DNA of 45,607 bases from Loktanella sp. (GTDB lineage: Bacteria; Pseudomonadota; Alphaproteobacteria; Rhodobacterales; Rhodobacteraceae), in the NCBI GenBank assembly GCA_020201155.1, contig JAIVHI010000002.1, positions 1 through 45,607 of the forward strand. The letters are read 5' to 3'. Below the pieces are notes generated by a model. The model did not search any database and was not told where the DNA came from. It saw only the letters and a list, made by a program, of their open reading frames with translations. Below, in pieces: positions 37,927-45,607 of this stretch; the first letter of the stretch is position 1, and every line of letters begins with the position of its first letter. The translations under genes and the position numbers were made by a program.

Positions 37927-37989
37927 GGGGGCGCTGCCCCCGTCCTGCGGACTCCCCCGGAGTTTTCGGCCGAGATGAAGATGAGCCCC
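37927..37989. repeat. Intergenic palindromic element
   Basis: GGGGGC-GCT-GCCCCC (37927-37941) is followed by ACTCC-CCC-GGAGT (37951-37963) and then TTTTCGGCCGAGATGAAGATG. I recall near-identical GGGGGC/GCCCCC plus CTCCCCCGGAG plus GATGAAG elements scattered between genes of Rhodobacteraceae; only one copy is in this window. It could be a dispersed repeat or transcription stop. The identification rests on memory and structure. Confidence 0.45.
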
Positions 37990-38008
37990 GGCGCTTTCGG
38001 GCCGGGGC
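37985..38008 (-). terminator. Hairpin downstream of ppaC
   Basis: GCCCCGGC and GCCGGGGC (37985-37992 with 38001-38008) form an 8-bp perfect stem with an eight-base loop, starting seven bases beyond the ppaC stop on the minus strand. It is followed there by TCATCTTCATCTC, a weak pyrimidine tract. A plausible ppaC terminator. Confidence 0.5.
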
Positions 38009-38015
38009 CGGCTTG

Positions 38016-38936
38016 TTAGCTGACCTTGAGGTTGGGGATGATCTGCTTTTTCCGGCTCATCACGCCGGGCAGGACCACCGTGTCGCCATCCGGCGTGGCG
38101 TCGAAGGACAGTTCGGCCACGCGCTTGCTGAGATCGTTGGGGATCAGCATCGTGGCTTGCTCGTTCAGGATGTCCACGACGAAAAGCAGAACCTCGTTCA
38201 CGCCGTCTTCGGCGGCGACCTGCGGCATCGCGGCCATCAGCGCATCCTTGCGGTCGAGGATCAGTTGCGGTGCGGTGGTCTCAAGGACCGAGACGCGGAA
38301 GGTGGTCCCGTCCACCTCGTATTCCTTGCTGTCCATGCGCAGAAGCTGGGCCTCGGAGAAGGCGGACACATCGGACTTGGCTTCGAACATCTCTGACGAA
38401 TAGCTGTCGATATCGACGCCCAGATCGGCGGCGAGGCTTTCGGCCAGAGCCTTGTCCGTTTCGGTGGTGGTGGGCGACCGGAAGGCCAGCGTGTCCGACA
38501 GGATGCAAGACAGCATCAGGCCCTTCACGCCTTCGGGCATGTCCGCCGCCGCATCGCCCATCAGCTGGTGCTGGATCGTGGCGGTGCAGGCCAGCGGACG
38601 CACGGTGATGTCGATCGGGCCCGCGGTTTCCAGCCCGCCCACCAGCTTGTGGTGGTCGATGATCGCCTTGATGTCGGCGCCGTTGATTCCGGCGGGCAGT
38701 TCGGCGGGGTTGTTGGTGTCCACGATCACGCAAGGCTGCCCGGCTTCGATGTCGTCCATGATGGCGGGTTGATCGAAGCCCCAGCGCTTGGCGACGAAGG
38801 CCGCTTCGGTGTTCGGCTCGCCCAGCAGGCGCGCCGCGGCGGGGGTGCCCTGATGGGTCAGGAACCATTCCCAGATCAGGGCGGAGCCGAGGCTGTCGGT
38901 GTCGGGGGCCTTGTGGCCGAAAATCAATGTGGTCAT
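38016..38936 (-). CDS. ppaC: Manganese-dependent inorganic pyrophosphatase (family II)
   Basis: Hydrolyses pyrophosphate to drive biosynthesis; 306 residues, cytoplasmic. DHH-phosphoesterase landmarks are all visible: FGHKAPDTDSLGSAL, VIVDTNNPAELP, IIDHHKLVG and CTATIQHQL, then LSCILSDTLAFRSPTTT. The C-terminal DHHA2 domain ends GVMSRKKQIIPNL with the conserved S-R-K-K-Q substrate-binding motif. Length matches family II enzymes, unrelated to the usual family I Ppa. Confidence 0.96.
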   Translation of the reverse strand: MTTLIFGHKAPDTDSLGSALIWEWFLTHQGTPAAARLLGEPNTEAAFVAKRWGFDQPAIMDDIEAGQPCVIVDTNNPAELPAGINGADIKAIIDHHKLVGGLETAGPIDITVRPLACTATIQHQLMGDAAADMPEGVKGLMLSCILSDTLAFRSPTTTETDKALAESLAADLGVDIDSYSSEMFEAKSDVSAFSEAQLLRMDSKEYEVDGTTFRVSVLETTAPQLILDRKDALMAAMPQVAAEDGVNEVLLFVVDILNEQATMLIPNDLSKRVAELSFDATPDGDTVVLPGVMSRKKQIIPNLKVS

Positions 38937-39067
38937 GAAAAGCTATCCTTGGACTGTGGCGCGTTTTCCGGCCTTATAGGAGCGGCAGGCGGGGCTGTCA
39001 CGTGGATGTATGGCTGAACGACGGGACGGGCGAGACTTGGGCAGGCGACAGCGAGCAGGGCGGCGGC

Positions 39068-39718
39068 ATGGCGCGTGAGGCCGATCTTTACCCCGCGATC
39101 AAGGCGTTCTTGACCCGCGCGGGCTTTGACGTGAAGGGCGAAGTCGGTGCGGCGGACGTGGTCGCGCGCAAGGCGGGCGAGACCGTCATCGTGGAGATGA
39201 AGACCGCGTTTTCGCTGGCGCTGTTCCATCAGGGGATCGAGCGCTTGGCGCTGACCGATCTGGTCTATCTGGCCGTGCCTGCGGGCGGCAAGGACAAGGC
39301 GCTCAGGCGGAACGTGCAGCTTGCAAGGCGGGCGGGGCTGGGCGTGCTCTGCGTGCGCGCCCGCGACGGCCATGTGGAGGTGCTGGCCGAACCCGGGCCC
39401 TATGCGGCGCGCAAGTCGCCGAAAAAGGCAAGGCGGCTGGCCCGCGCCTTTGACCGGCTGGACGGGGACCCCAACGCCGGCGGGGCGACGCGGCACGGGC
39501 TGGTCACCGGCTACCGGCAGGACGCCGTCAAATGCGCGCGCCTTCTGGCGGTGCACGGGCCGCAGCCCGGCCACAAGGTCAAGGACTGGGCCGAAGTGCC
39601 GGATGCCACGCGGATCATGCGCGACGATCACTACGGCTGGTTCCGCAAGGTCGCACGCGGCGTCTATGCGCTGACCGACGCGGGCCGCAAGGGGCTGGAC
39701 GACTGGAGCGACGTCTAG
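39068..39718 (+). CDS. DUF2161 putative PD-(D/E)XK-type phosphodiesterase
   Basis: A 216-residue protein. READLYPAIKAFLTRAGFDV, then GEVGAADVVARKAGETVIVEMKTAFS fits the PD-(D/E)XK core: an early glutamate, an aspartate (AADVV), then E-x-K. ALFHQGIERLALTDLVYLAVP follows as the usual helix. The family is annotated as phosphodiesterase/nuclease-like with no proven substrate. A C-terminal part with DDHYGWFRKVARGVYALTDAG resembles a small winged-helix end. I start at ATG 39068 because the product then begins MAREADLYPAIK; GTG 39002 is the alternative. Divergent from ppaC; stop shared as CTAG with the TraB-like gene. Confidence 0.8.
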   Translation: MAREADLYPAIKAFLTRAGFDVKGEVGAADVVARKAGETVIVEMKTAFSLALFHQGIERLALTDLVYLAVPAGGKDKALRRNVQLARRAGLGVLCVRARDGHVEVLAEPGPYAARKSPKKARRLARAFDRLDGDPNAGGATRHGLVTGYRQDAVKCARLLAVHGPQPGHKVKDWAEVPDATRIMRDDHYGWFRKVARGVYALTDAGRKGLDDWSDV

Positions 39719-40704
39719 GGTGCGGGGCTGATGCGCCATCCTTCCGCTTCCAGCAGGGCCAGCAGCCCCTGATCTCCCGGCAGATGGGCGGCCCCGGCGG
39801 CGACCACGAGGCGGTCGTGCGACGCGGCTTCGGCTTCGATCACGGGAATCCACGCCCGGTTGCGGCGGTTCAGCAGGTCCTCTTCGGTCTCTGCAAAGAC
39901 CGCTTGGGCCCGTTCTTCCGACAGGCCGGGGACGTAGGCTGCGGCAATGCGGCTGACCTCCCAGATTTCGGCGATACGTTCGGTGAAATAGGCGTCAAGC
40001 ATGGCCACGAACATTTCGGACTGCAGATCGGGCGCGATCAGTGCCAGCTTGAGATCATCGACCTGCGTGTCGAAGTCGGACTTGCGCATGATGGTAAAGA
40101 GCGTGTCCCATGGTTCGAGCGCCCGCACGGGGATGCCGGCGGCCCCTGCATCGTCGATCAACATGGCATCCAGCCCTTCCTGACCGGCCAGCATTTCGGG
40201 CAGGATGCAGGGTGGCATGGACAGGACCAGCGACAGGTACCACGGCTCCATCTTTGCCGCCATGAAGACGGGGATGCTTCGGGCGCGCGCGGCCTCCATC
40301 ACGGCGGACCACGTCGCATCGTCCAGCGTTTCGGGCAGAGTAGGGCCTTCGGTGATGAAAAAGAGGTCGGGGTCCGCCGCGACGGCTGCCTCCATCTGGG
40401 CCTGTTCGGCGTCGCCGGCCTCGACCAGAAGGACATCGGCGGCCTGAATGTCGCCTGCGACTGCGGCGCGGACCTGCTCCAGCCGCGGGTCGAAGACGTG
40501 CATGGTGCCGATCAGCGTGATCCGGTCGTCATCGCGTCGGGCCACCCAGCGCAGACCCTGCGCATAGGGCGTCGCGTCCACCGCGCGGGCCACGGTCGCG
40601 CGGTCGGCGTCCGACAGCCTGTCGCGGAAATCCGCGCCGGTGCAAAGCGCCGTGGCGGGTGCGGCGAAGGTGGCAAAAGCCAGGGCGAGAAGGGTGCGCA
40701 ACAT
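39715..40704 (-). CDS. TraB/GumN family protein, secreted or anchored
   Basis: A 329-residue protein with an N-terminal signal peptide (MLRTLLALAFATFAAPATAL). TraB/GumN hallmarks are LIGTMHVFDPRLEQ with the G-x-x-H pair, DVLLVEAGDAEQ, and near the end RLVVAAGAAHLPGDQGLLALLEAEGW with G-x-x-H. The fold is a predicted metal-dependent hydrolase related to Tiki proteases, but the bacterial role is unproven. ATG 40704 gives a proper signal peptide. It converges on the DUF2161 gene. Confidence 0.85.
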   Translation of the reverse strand: MLRTLLALAFATFAAPATALCTGADFRDRLSDADRATVARAVDATPYAQGLRWVARRDDDRITLIGTMHVFDPRLEQVRAAVAGDIQAADVLLVEAGDAEQAQMEAAVAADPDLFFITEGPTLPETLDDATWSAVMEAARARSIPVFMAAKMEPWYLSLVLSMPPCILPEMLAGQEGLDAMLIDDAGAAGIPVRALEPWDTLFTIMRKSDFDTQVDDLKLALIAPDLQSEMFVAMLDAYFTERIAEIWEVSRIAAAYVPGLSEERAQAVFAETEEDLLNRRNRAWIPVIEAEAASHDRLVVAAGAAHLPGDQGLLALLEAEGWRISPAP

Positions 40705-40913
40705 GGAGGCTCCGTTTACAGCGGGGTGTCCGGCACCGATCCGGACGCTTGGGCGGGATTATAGCCGCGCCGTCGCGGATCACAAAGCGCTTCCAGCGGG
40801 GCGCCGGTGCGCTGAAGAGGCCCGACCAAACCCCGGCCGCGGGGCAGGGCGCAGCTTGACAACCTCTCGCATGACACCGCAAACAGGATGAAACGCATCA
40901 CAGGGGGTCTGAC
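40705..40913. other. Divergent region between TraB-like gene and bioY
   Basis: This gap of 209 bases holds the upstream regions of two divergent genes. GTCCGG-N7-CCGGAC (40728-40746) is an inverted repeat that could bind a regulator. TTGACA at 40856-40861 is a good -35 for bioY, but the matching -10 is poor. No box resembling the BioR palindrome TTATCTATAA is visible. GGGGGT at 40902-40907 is the bioY ribosome site. Confidence 0.4.
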
Positions 40914-41495
40914 ATGACTTTGACGCAAGCCGCTTTCGGCACCGATACCATTCTCAAGAAGGCGGGCCTTGTGCTGGCCGGCTCTTTGCTGATCGCCATC
41001 GCAGCACAGATCAAGGTGCCGATGTGGCCGGTGCCGCTGTCGCTGCAGACGCTTGCGATCCTCAGCATCGCGCTGGCCTTCGGATCGCGCATGGGCGCCA
41101 TCACCGTGGTGGCCTATCTGGCGCAGGGGCTGGCCGGTCTTCCTGTCTTCGCCTCTTTCGGGTCGGGGCCCGCCTACTTTGCGGGACCGACGGCGGGCTT
41201 CCTCGTGGGCTTTGTCGGCATGGCCTATGTCGCCGGGCTGTTCGCCGAACGCTCGCGCAGCTTCGGCGTGATGCTGCTGGGGGCCGCCACCGCTTCGGCC
41301 CTGCTGTACCTGCCGGGGATGGCCTGGCCGCTGGGCCTCGCGAGCGCTTTCGGCATCGACGCAGGCTGGGCCGGTCTGTCGCTTTCGTCGGTCTGGAGCG
41401 GGTTCGTCGCACCTTTCATCCTTGGCGATGTGATCAAATCGGTATTGGCCGCGCTGATCGTGGCCGGCGGCTGGACGGCCTTCGCCAAGCGCTGA
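40914..41495 (+). CDS. bioY: Biotin transporter BioY
   Basis: Membrane S-component for biotin uptake, 193 residues with about six hydrophobic helices. The BioY signatures are clear: QIKVPMWPVPLSLQTLAI, VVAYLAQGLAGLPVFASFGSGPAYFAGPTAGFLVGF, and a late FILGDVIKSVLAALI. BioY works alone in many alphaproteobacteria or with BioMN; no bioM or bioN is adjacent. ATG 40914 has GGGGGT close upstream. A strong terminator follows. Confidence 0.95.
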   Translation: MTLTQAAFGTDTILKKAGLVLAGSLLIAIAAQIKVPMWPVPLSLQTLAILSIALAFGSRMGAITVVAYLAQGLAGLPVFASFGSGPAYFAGPTAGFLVGFVGMAYVAGLFAERSRSFGVMLLGAATASALLYLPGMAWPLGLASAFGIDAGWAGLSLSSVWSGFVAPFILGDVIKSVLAALIVAGGWTAFAKR

Positions 41496-41515
41496 TCGTC
41501 CTGCACGGCTTTGAC

Positions 41516-41547
41516 AAAGGCCCGCCCCGCTGGGGGCGGGCCTTTTT
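41516..41547 (+). terminator. Terminator of bioY
   Basis: A 13-bp perfect stem AAAGGCCCGCCCC / GGGGCGGGCCTTT (41516-41528 with 41533-41545) with a four-base loop runs into TTC after five T. It starts 20 bases past the bioY stop and shields groESL from readthrough. Confidence 0.93.
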
Positions 41548-41611
41548 CGTCGTGCGATCGGCGCTTTGCCGCGCCGGATCTCTGCGCGAGATTTTCCCAC
41601 GGTCTGGCGTG

Positions 41612-41640
41612 TTGACAGAGCCGTGAAGCGCGCCTATCTG
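41612..41640 (+). promoter_or_regulatory. groESL promoter
   Basis: TTGACA (41612-41617) and TATCTG (41635-41640) are separated by 17 bases. The predicted start falls a few bases downstream, at the left edge of the CIRCE palindrome, the arrangement expected for HrcA-repressed chaperonin operons transcribed by the housekeeping polymerase. Confidence 0.78.
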
Positions 41641-41647
41641 TGCGTCG

Positions 41648-41674
41648 TTATCACTCGCCCCGTGTGAGTGATAA
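41648..41674 (+). promoter_or_regulatory. CIRCE operator for HrcA upstream of groES
   Basis: TTATCACTC (41648-41656), a nine-base spacer, then GAGTGATAA (41666-41674): a perfect inverted repeat with the exact 9-9-9 geometry of CIRCE, the binding site of the heat-shock repressor HrcA. It differs from the consensus TTAGCACTC/GAGTGCTAA at one symmetric position (G to T, matched by C to A), so dyad symmetry is kept. Confidence 0.92.
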
Positions 41675-41706
41675 GAGCAATGCAAGCAATTAGGGGAACG
41701 TCAGAA

Positions 41707-41991
41707 ATGGCATTTAAACCACTCCACGACCGTGTTCTGGTCCGCCGTATCGAAGGTGACGAAAAGACCCAAGGTGGTCTGATCATTCCTGACAGCGCCA
41801 AGGAAAAACCCGCCGAAGGCGAAATCGTCGCTTGCGGCGAAGGCGCACGCAAGGACAGCGGCGAGCTGATCGCCATGGCCGTCAAGACCGGTGACAAGGT
41901 CCTGTTCGGCAAGTGGTCCGGCACCGAGGTCAAGATCGACGGTGAAGACCTGCTGATCATGAAGGAAAGCGACATCCTGGGCATCATGTAA
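41707..41991 (+). CDS. groS: Co-chaperonin GroES
   Basis: Lid of the GroEL folding chamber, 94 residues, the family's normal size. [35 protein letters not shown] with the mobile loop, then [31 protein letters not shown], are diagnostic. ATG 41707 follows GGGGA; an upstream in-frame ATG inside the CIRCE-proximal leader is unlikely. First gene of the groESL operon. Confidence 0.97.
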   Translation: MAFKPLHDRVLVRRIEGDEKTQGGLIIPDSAKEKPAEGEIVACGEGARKDSGELIAMAVKTGDKVLFGKWSGTEVKIDGEDLLIMKESDILGIM

Positions 41992-42035
41992 GCCCGGCAT
42001 TCGCCATCCCCAATCCAACCAATTCAAGGAGCTAA

Positions 42036-43688
<1,653 letters not shown>

Positions 43689-43767
43689 TCAGCCTTTGGG
43701 CCTTGCCCGAAGGTGAAGGTGGGCGGATGCAACACTGCACGCTGCCCACCACGCCCCTGCGAAAAAG

Positions 43768-43798
43768 AAAGGCGACCCAAACCTGGGTCGCCTTTTTT
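43768..43798 (+). terminator. Terminator of groESL
   Basis: A 12-bp perfect stem AAAGGCGACCCA / TGGGTCGCCTTT (43768-43779 with 43784-43795) with loop AACC is followed by TTT, giving six T in a row. The poly-A before the stem means it can also act on the converging alternative oxidase message. Confidence 0.92.
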
Positions 43799-43818
43799 CG
43801 TGTTCTGACCTGTGGCGG

Positions 43819-44472
43819 CTACGGATGCTCGCCCGCCGCGATCTTGTTCGCGAAGCCGTGGTTGGCATCCCGGTGGGCCGCTTCGTCGGCGCGGATCACG
43901 ATGACCACTTCGCGCAGACGGGCATTGTCGGGCAGCCCCCAGTAGTCCTTGGCCAACTGCGGTGCGGGGACGTTCTCGACCTCGCCTGCGTCGATCTGGG
44001 CCAGATACTGCGTGTAACTGACCACCGCTTCCTCCTCCAGATAGCCCACGACGCGGTGCGCCACGCGCGGGAACAGCAGGTAAAGAAAGAAGTAGAGGTT
44101 GTAGAACACCAGCTGCACCGCCGCGATCAGGAACCGCTCGAACCTTGAGGGCTGGGCGATCTTGATGAAGGTCATCAGGTGCATACGCTCGTTGTCGGCC
44201 TCTTCGATCAGTTCCTTGATCCACCCCTGATCGTCGCGGATATGTCGCAGCGCCCGAAGGTGCTGCAAAAGGCCGCCCACCATGCCGGGCACCGCCGCGA
44301 CGGTTTCAAGAACGACGGCCCGGTGGCCATAGCGTCCGGCAAAGAAGCGGTCGGCGACGATCCGCATCGTCTTGACCACACTCAGGGCGATCCGGTCGGA
44401 CCGGTCTTTCGGAACATGGTGCTCCGTCTGGAAACTGGCGTCCGGGGTGAAAAGATCTTGATCGTGTTTCAT
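43819..44472 (-). CDS. aox: Alternative oxidase (cyanide-resistant ubiquinol oxidase)
   Basis: Single-subunit di-iron enzyme that oxidises ubiquinol and reduces oxygen to water without pumping protons; 217 residues, bound to the inner face of the membrane. All four iron-binding motifs are there: LETVAAVPGMVGG (E56), ADNERMHLM (E95, H98), GYLEEEAVVSYT (E146) and IRADEAAHRDANH (E197, H200). The spacings 39 and 51 equal those of known alternative oxidases. Two hydrophobic helices (62-75, 112-134) fit the membrane-facing surface. Bacterial homologues are limited mainly to some marine alpha- and gammaproteobacteria. ATG 44472 has AGGA close upstream. It would relieve electron pressure or resist cyanide, sulfide or nitric oxide; which applies here is not visible. 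Confidence 0.93.
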   Translation of the reverse strand: MKHDQDLFTPDASFQTEHHVPKDRSDRIALSVVKTMRIVADRFFAGRYGHRAVVLETVAAVPGMVGGLLQHLRALRHIRDDQGWIKELIEEADNERMHLMTFIKIAQPSRFERFLIAAVQLVFYNLYFFLYLLFPRVAHRVVGYLEEEAVVSYTQYLAQIDAGEVENVPAPQLAKDYWGLPDNARLREVVIVIRADEAAHRDANHGFANKIAAGEHP

Positions 44473-44498
44473 CTGTCCTACTCTGTTGTTGCCCCATT

Positions 44499-44511
44499 CA
44501 GATATGATCTG
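44499..44511. promoter_or_regulatory. Short inverted repeat upstream of aox
   Basis: CAGAT-ATG-ATCTG is a perfect 5-3-5 inverted repeat centred 33 bases before the aox start, in an A/T-richer stretch. It could be an operator that controls the oxidase. It is too short for strong confidence and does not match the FNR/NnrR consensus (TTGAT-N4-ATCAA). Confidence 0.3.
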
Positions 44512-44641
44512 GTTTTAGGAAAACATCGGGTAGAACCTGCGGCAAAACGCGCCCAAGACCCGCTCTCACAGGGGTTTGCGGCCCAAAAGGCGGCGTTGAG
44601 CCTGGGAACGTCGGCCCGGTTTCAAGGGCCCCACCGGCACT

Positions 44642-45079
44642 CTAGCGCACGATCGGCTCCAGCGGATCATAAAGCGGCACATCGTCATCGCCCCAAGCGA
44701 TGGCGGCAAGGCTGTCGGGCTTGACGATCAGCCCTGACAACTCCTGCCGCGTGACCCAGCGCCTATGGGTCACGATACCTTCGGGGTCGATCCAAGCGGG
44801 GTCGATCCGGCCTGCAAGCAGCGTGCAACGAAAATAGATATCGACCTGATGAAAGGGGCCATCGGGGTCGTGAAATTCGTTCACCAGACAGACGGCCCCC
44901 ACCGCCACGTCCAGCCCCGTTTCCTCGTGAACTTCGCGGACAAGGTTGTCTGGCAGGCTTTGATGCACCTCGGCCCCGCCGCCGGGCGCGCACCACAGGT
45001 GATCCTTGCCTTTCCAGGCGTTCACCAAGAGCAGGCGGTTTTCATGCAGGAGAACGGCGCGGGTGGACAGGCGTATCAT
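44642..45079 (-). CDS. NUDIX hydrolase
   Basis: Predicted nucleoside-diphosphate-X hydrolase of 145 residues. The Nudix box spans about residues 32-54, GGGAEVHQSLPDNLVREV then HEETGL. R-E-x-x-E-E-x-G, which holds the metal, is intact. The earlier glutamate of the G-x5-E pattern is replaced by glutamine (Q in VHQ). Substrate cannot be read. It lies upstream of the alternative oxidase in the same direction, 169 bases apart, and diverges from the secreted hydrolase. Confidence 0.85.
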   Translation of the reverse strand: MIRLSTRAVLLHENRLLLVNAWKGKDHLWCAPGGGAEVHQSLPDNLVREVHEETGLDVAVGAVCLVNEFHDPDGPFHQVDIYFRCTLLAGRIDPAWIDPEGIVTHRRWVTRQELSGLIVKPDSLAAIAWGDDDVPLYDPLEPIVR

Positions 45080-45167
45080 GGCGGCAGACTGGGCTTGGCC
45101 GTAAAAAGACGCAAGGTCAGGAATGATCTATCTACCGCTGCGCAATTTCGATGCTATGTCCCCTCTT

Positions 45168-45607
45168 ATGAAACGGTTTGTTATCTTGTTGGTGTCCATG
45201 ATGATGGGTTGCGGTGTCGGAGGGTCCGTTTCGGCGGAAGAGGAATGCGTTGTGCTTTTGCATGGATTGGCGCGGACAGAAATCTCACTGACGCCGATGG
45301 AGCTTTACCTCGAAAACGAAGGATATCGCGTGGTGAACACCGGGTATCCGTCGACGGAGCTGACGATCCAGCAACTCGTGGCCGAAAACATCGCAGCCGA
45401 TGTCACCGCCTGCGGGTCGGCGCGGGTCAACTTCGTCACCCATTCGATGGGCGGCATCCTCGCGCGGGCCTGGCTGGCCGGAAACCGGCCTGAAAACATG
45501 GGCCGCGTCGTCATGCTGGCCCCCCCGAACCATGGCTCTGAACTGGTGGACGTCTTCGGCGACTGGGAGCCGTTCCAGTGGATCAACGGCCCCGCAGGAC
45601 TGCAACT
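45168..45607 (+). CDS. Secreted alpha/beta hydrolase (lipase-like), 3' end beyond window
   Basis: The frame is open from ATG 45168 to the right edge, about 146 codons. [19 protein letters not shown] then SVSAEEE is a signal peptide. [15 protein letters not shown] provides the HG oxyanion loop. [16 protein letters not shown] has the nucleophile serine in the H-S-M-G-G elbow, and [13 protein letters not shown] follows, as in lipase/PGAP1-like esterases. The acid and histidine of the triad would be beyond the window. An in-frame ATG at 45156 is an alternative start. The first part is less G+C-rich than neighbouring genes. Confidence 0.82.
   Translation, partial: MKRFVILLVSMMMGCGVGGSVSAEEECVVLLHGLARTEISLTPMELYLENEGYRVVNTGYPSTELTIQQLVAENIAADVTACGSARVNFVTHSMGGILARAWLAGNRPENMGRVVMLAPPNHGSELVDVFGDWEPFQWINGPAGLQ

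Noticed and set aside
40705-40913. BioR operator upstream of bioY
   Set aside because: No TTATCTATAA-like palindrome is visible; the inverted repeat at 40728-40746 is a different sequence.
44473-44641. FNR/NnrR box controlling aox
   Set aside because: No TTGAT-N4-ATCAA-like sequence was found; only the shorter CAGAT-ATG-ATCTG repeat is present.

Overview
The window is a G+C-rich, gene-dense stretch of chromosome from an alphaproteobacterium, most likely Rhodobacteraceae (Roseobacter group). The reasons are the split F1 ATP synthase cluster atpHAGDC, the gene set (DUF2125, DUF2161, TIGR01459 HAD and TIGR01620 proteins, family II pyrophosphatase, alphaproteobacterial tamA/tamB), a CIRCE-controlled groESL operon and frequent TTG/GTG starts. 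Taxonomy is inferred from protein resemblance, not from a search. I see no phage, insertion sequence, integrase, CRISPR array, tRNA or rRNA.

Layout. 1-1040: a truncated DUF218 (YdcF-like) gene on the left edge and a decayed 3' fragment of acetyl-CoA synthetase. 1364-6953: an oppABCDF peptide importer operon with a hairpin-rich leader, a strong terminator between oppA and oppB, and a DUF1127-like remnant directly after oppF. 7167-14362 (minus): truA, tamA, tamB; tamA appears to have lost its signal peptide and first POTRA domain. 14462-16860: the YcjX/TIGR01620 pair. 16857-25115: DUF2125, ChaC, a MotA/TolQ-like plus OmpA/MotB-like stator pair with a very long coiled coil, an M23 peptidase and clpA. 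25308-26889: gloB diverging from a SAM methyltransferase. 27079-31967: atpHAGDC with a strong terminator. 32083-33993: an H-type lectin domain protein, prs, and an isomerase pseudogene with an internal deletion. 34002-37870 (minus): a probable operon HAD, MaoC, ribF, YcgN-like, threonine aldolase. 38016-41495: ppaC, DUF2161, TraB-like, bioY. 41612-43798: promoter, CIRCE, groES, groEL, terminator. 43819-45607: alternative oxidase, NUDIX hydrolase, and the start of a secreted alpha/beta hydrolase.

Much of the window is housekeeping: peptide import, ATP synthesis, PRPP and flavin synthesis, pyrophosphate removal, proteolysis and chaperonin folding. The less ordinary parts are the envelope genes (tamA/tamB, stator pair, M23 peptidase), the single-subunit alternative oxidase and the lectin-domain protein.

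Two patterns cut across the gene list. First, three genes (acs, tamA, the isomerase) look damaged by deletions within 34 kb, which means either gene decay or assembly collapse. Second, four convergent gene pairs each end on the same 4-base palindrome CTAG, so both genes use it as a TAG stop. No clearly undescribed system is evident; the stator pair with its 28/35-residue coiled-coil periodicity is the best candidate for new biology.
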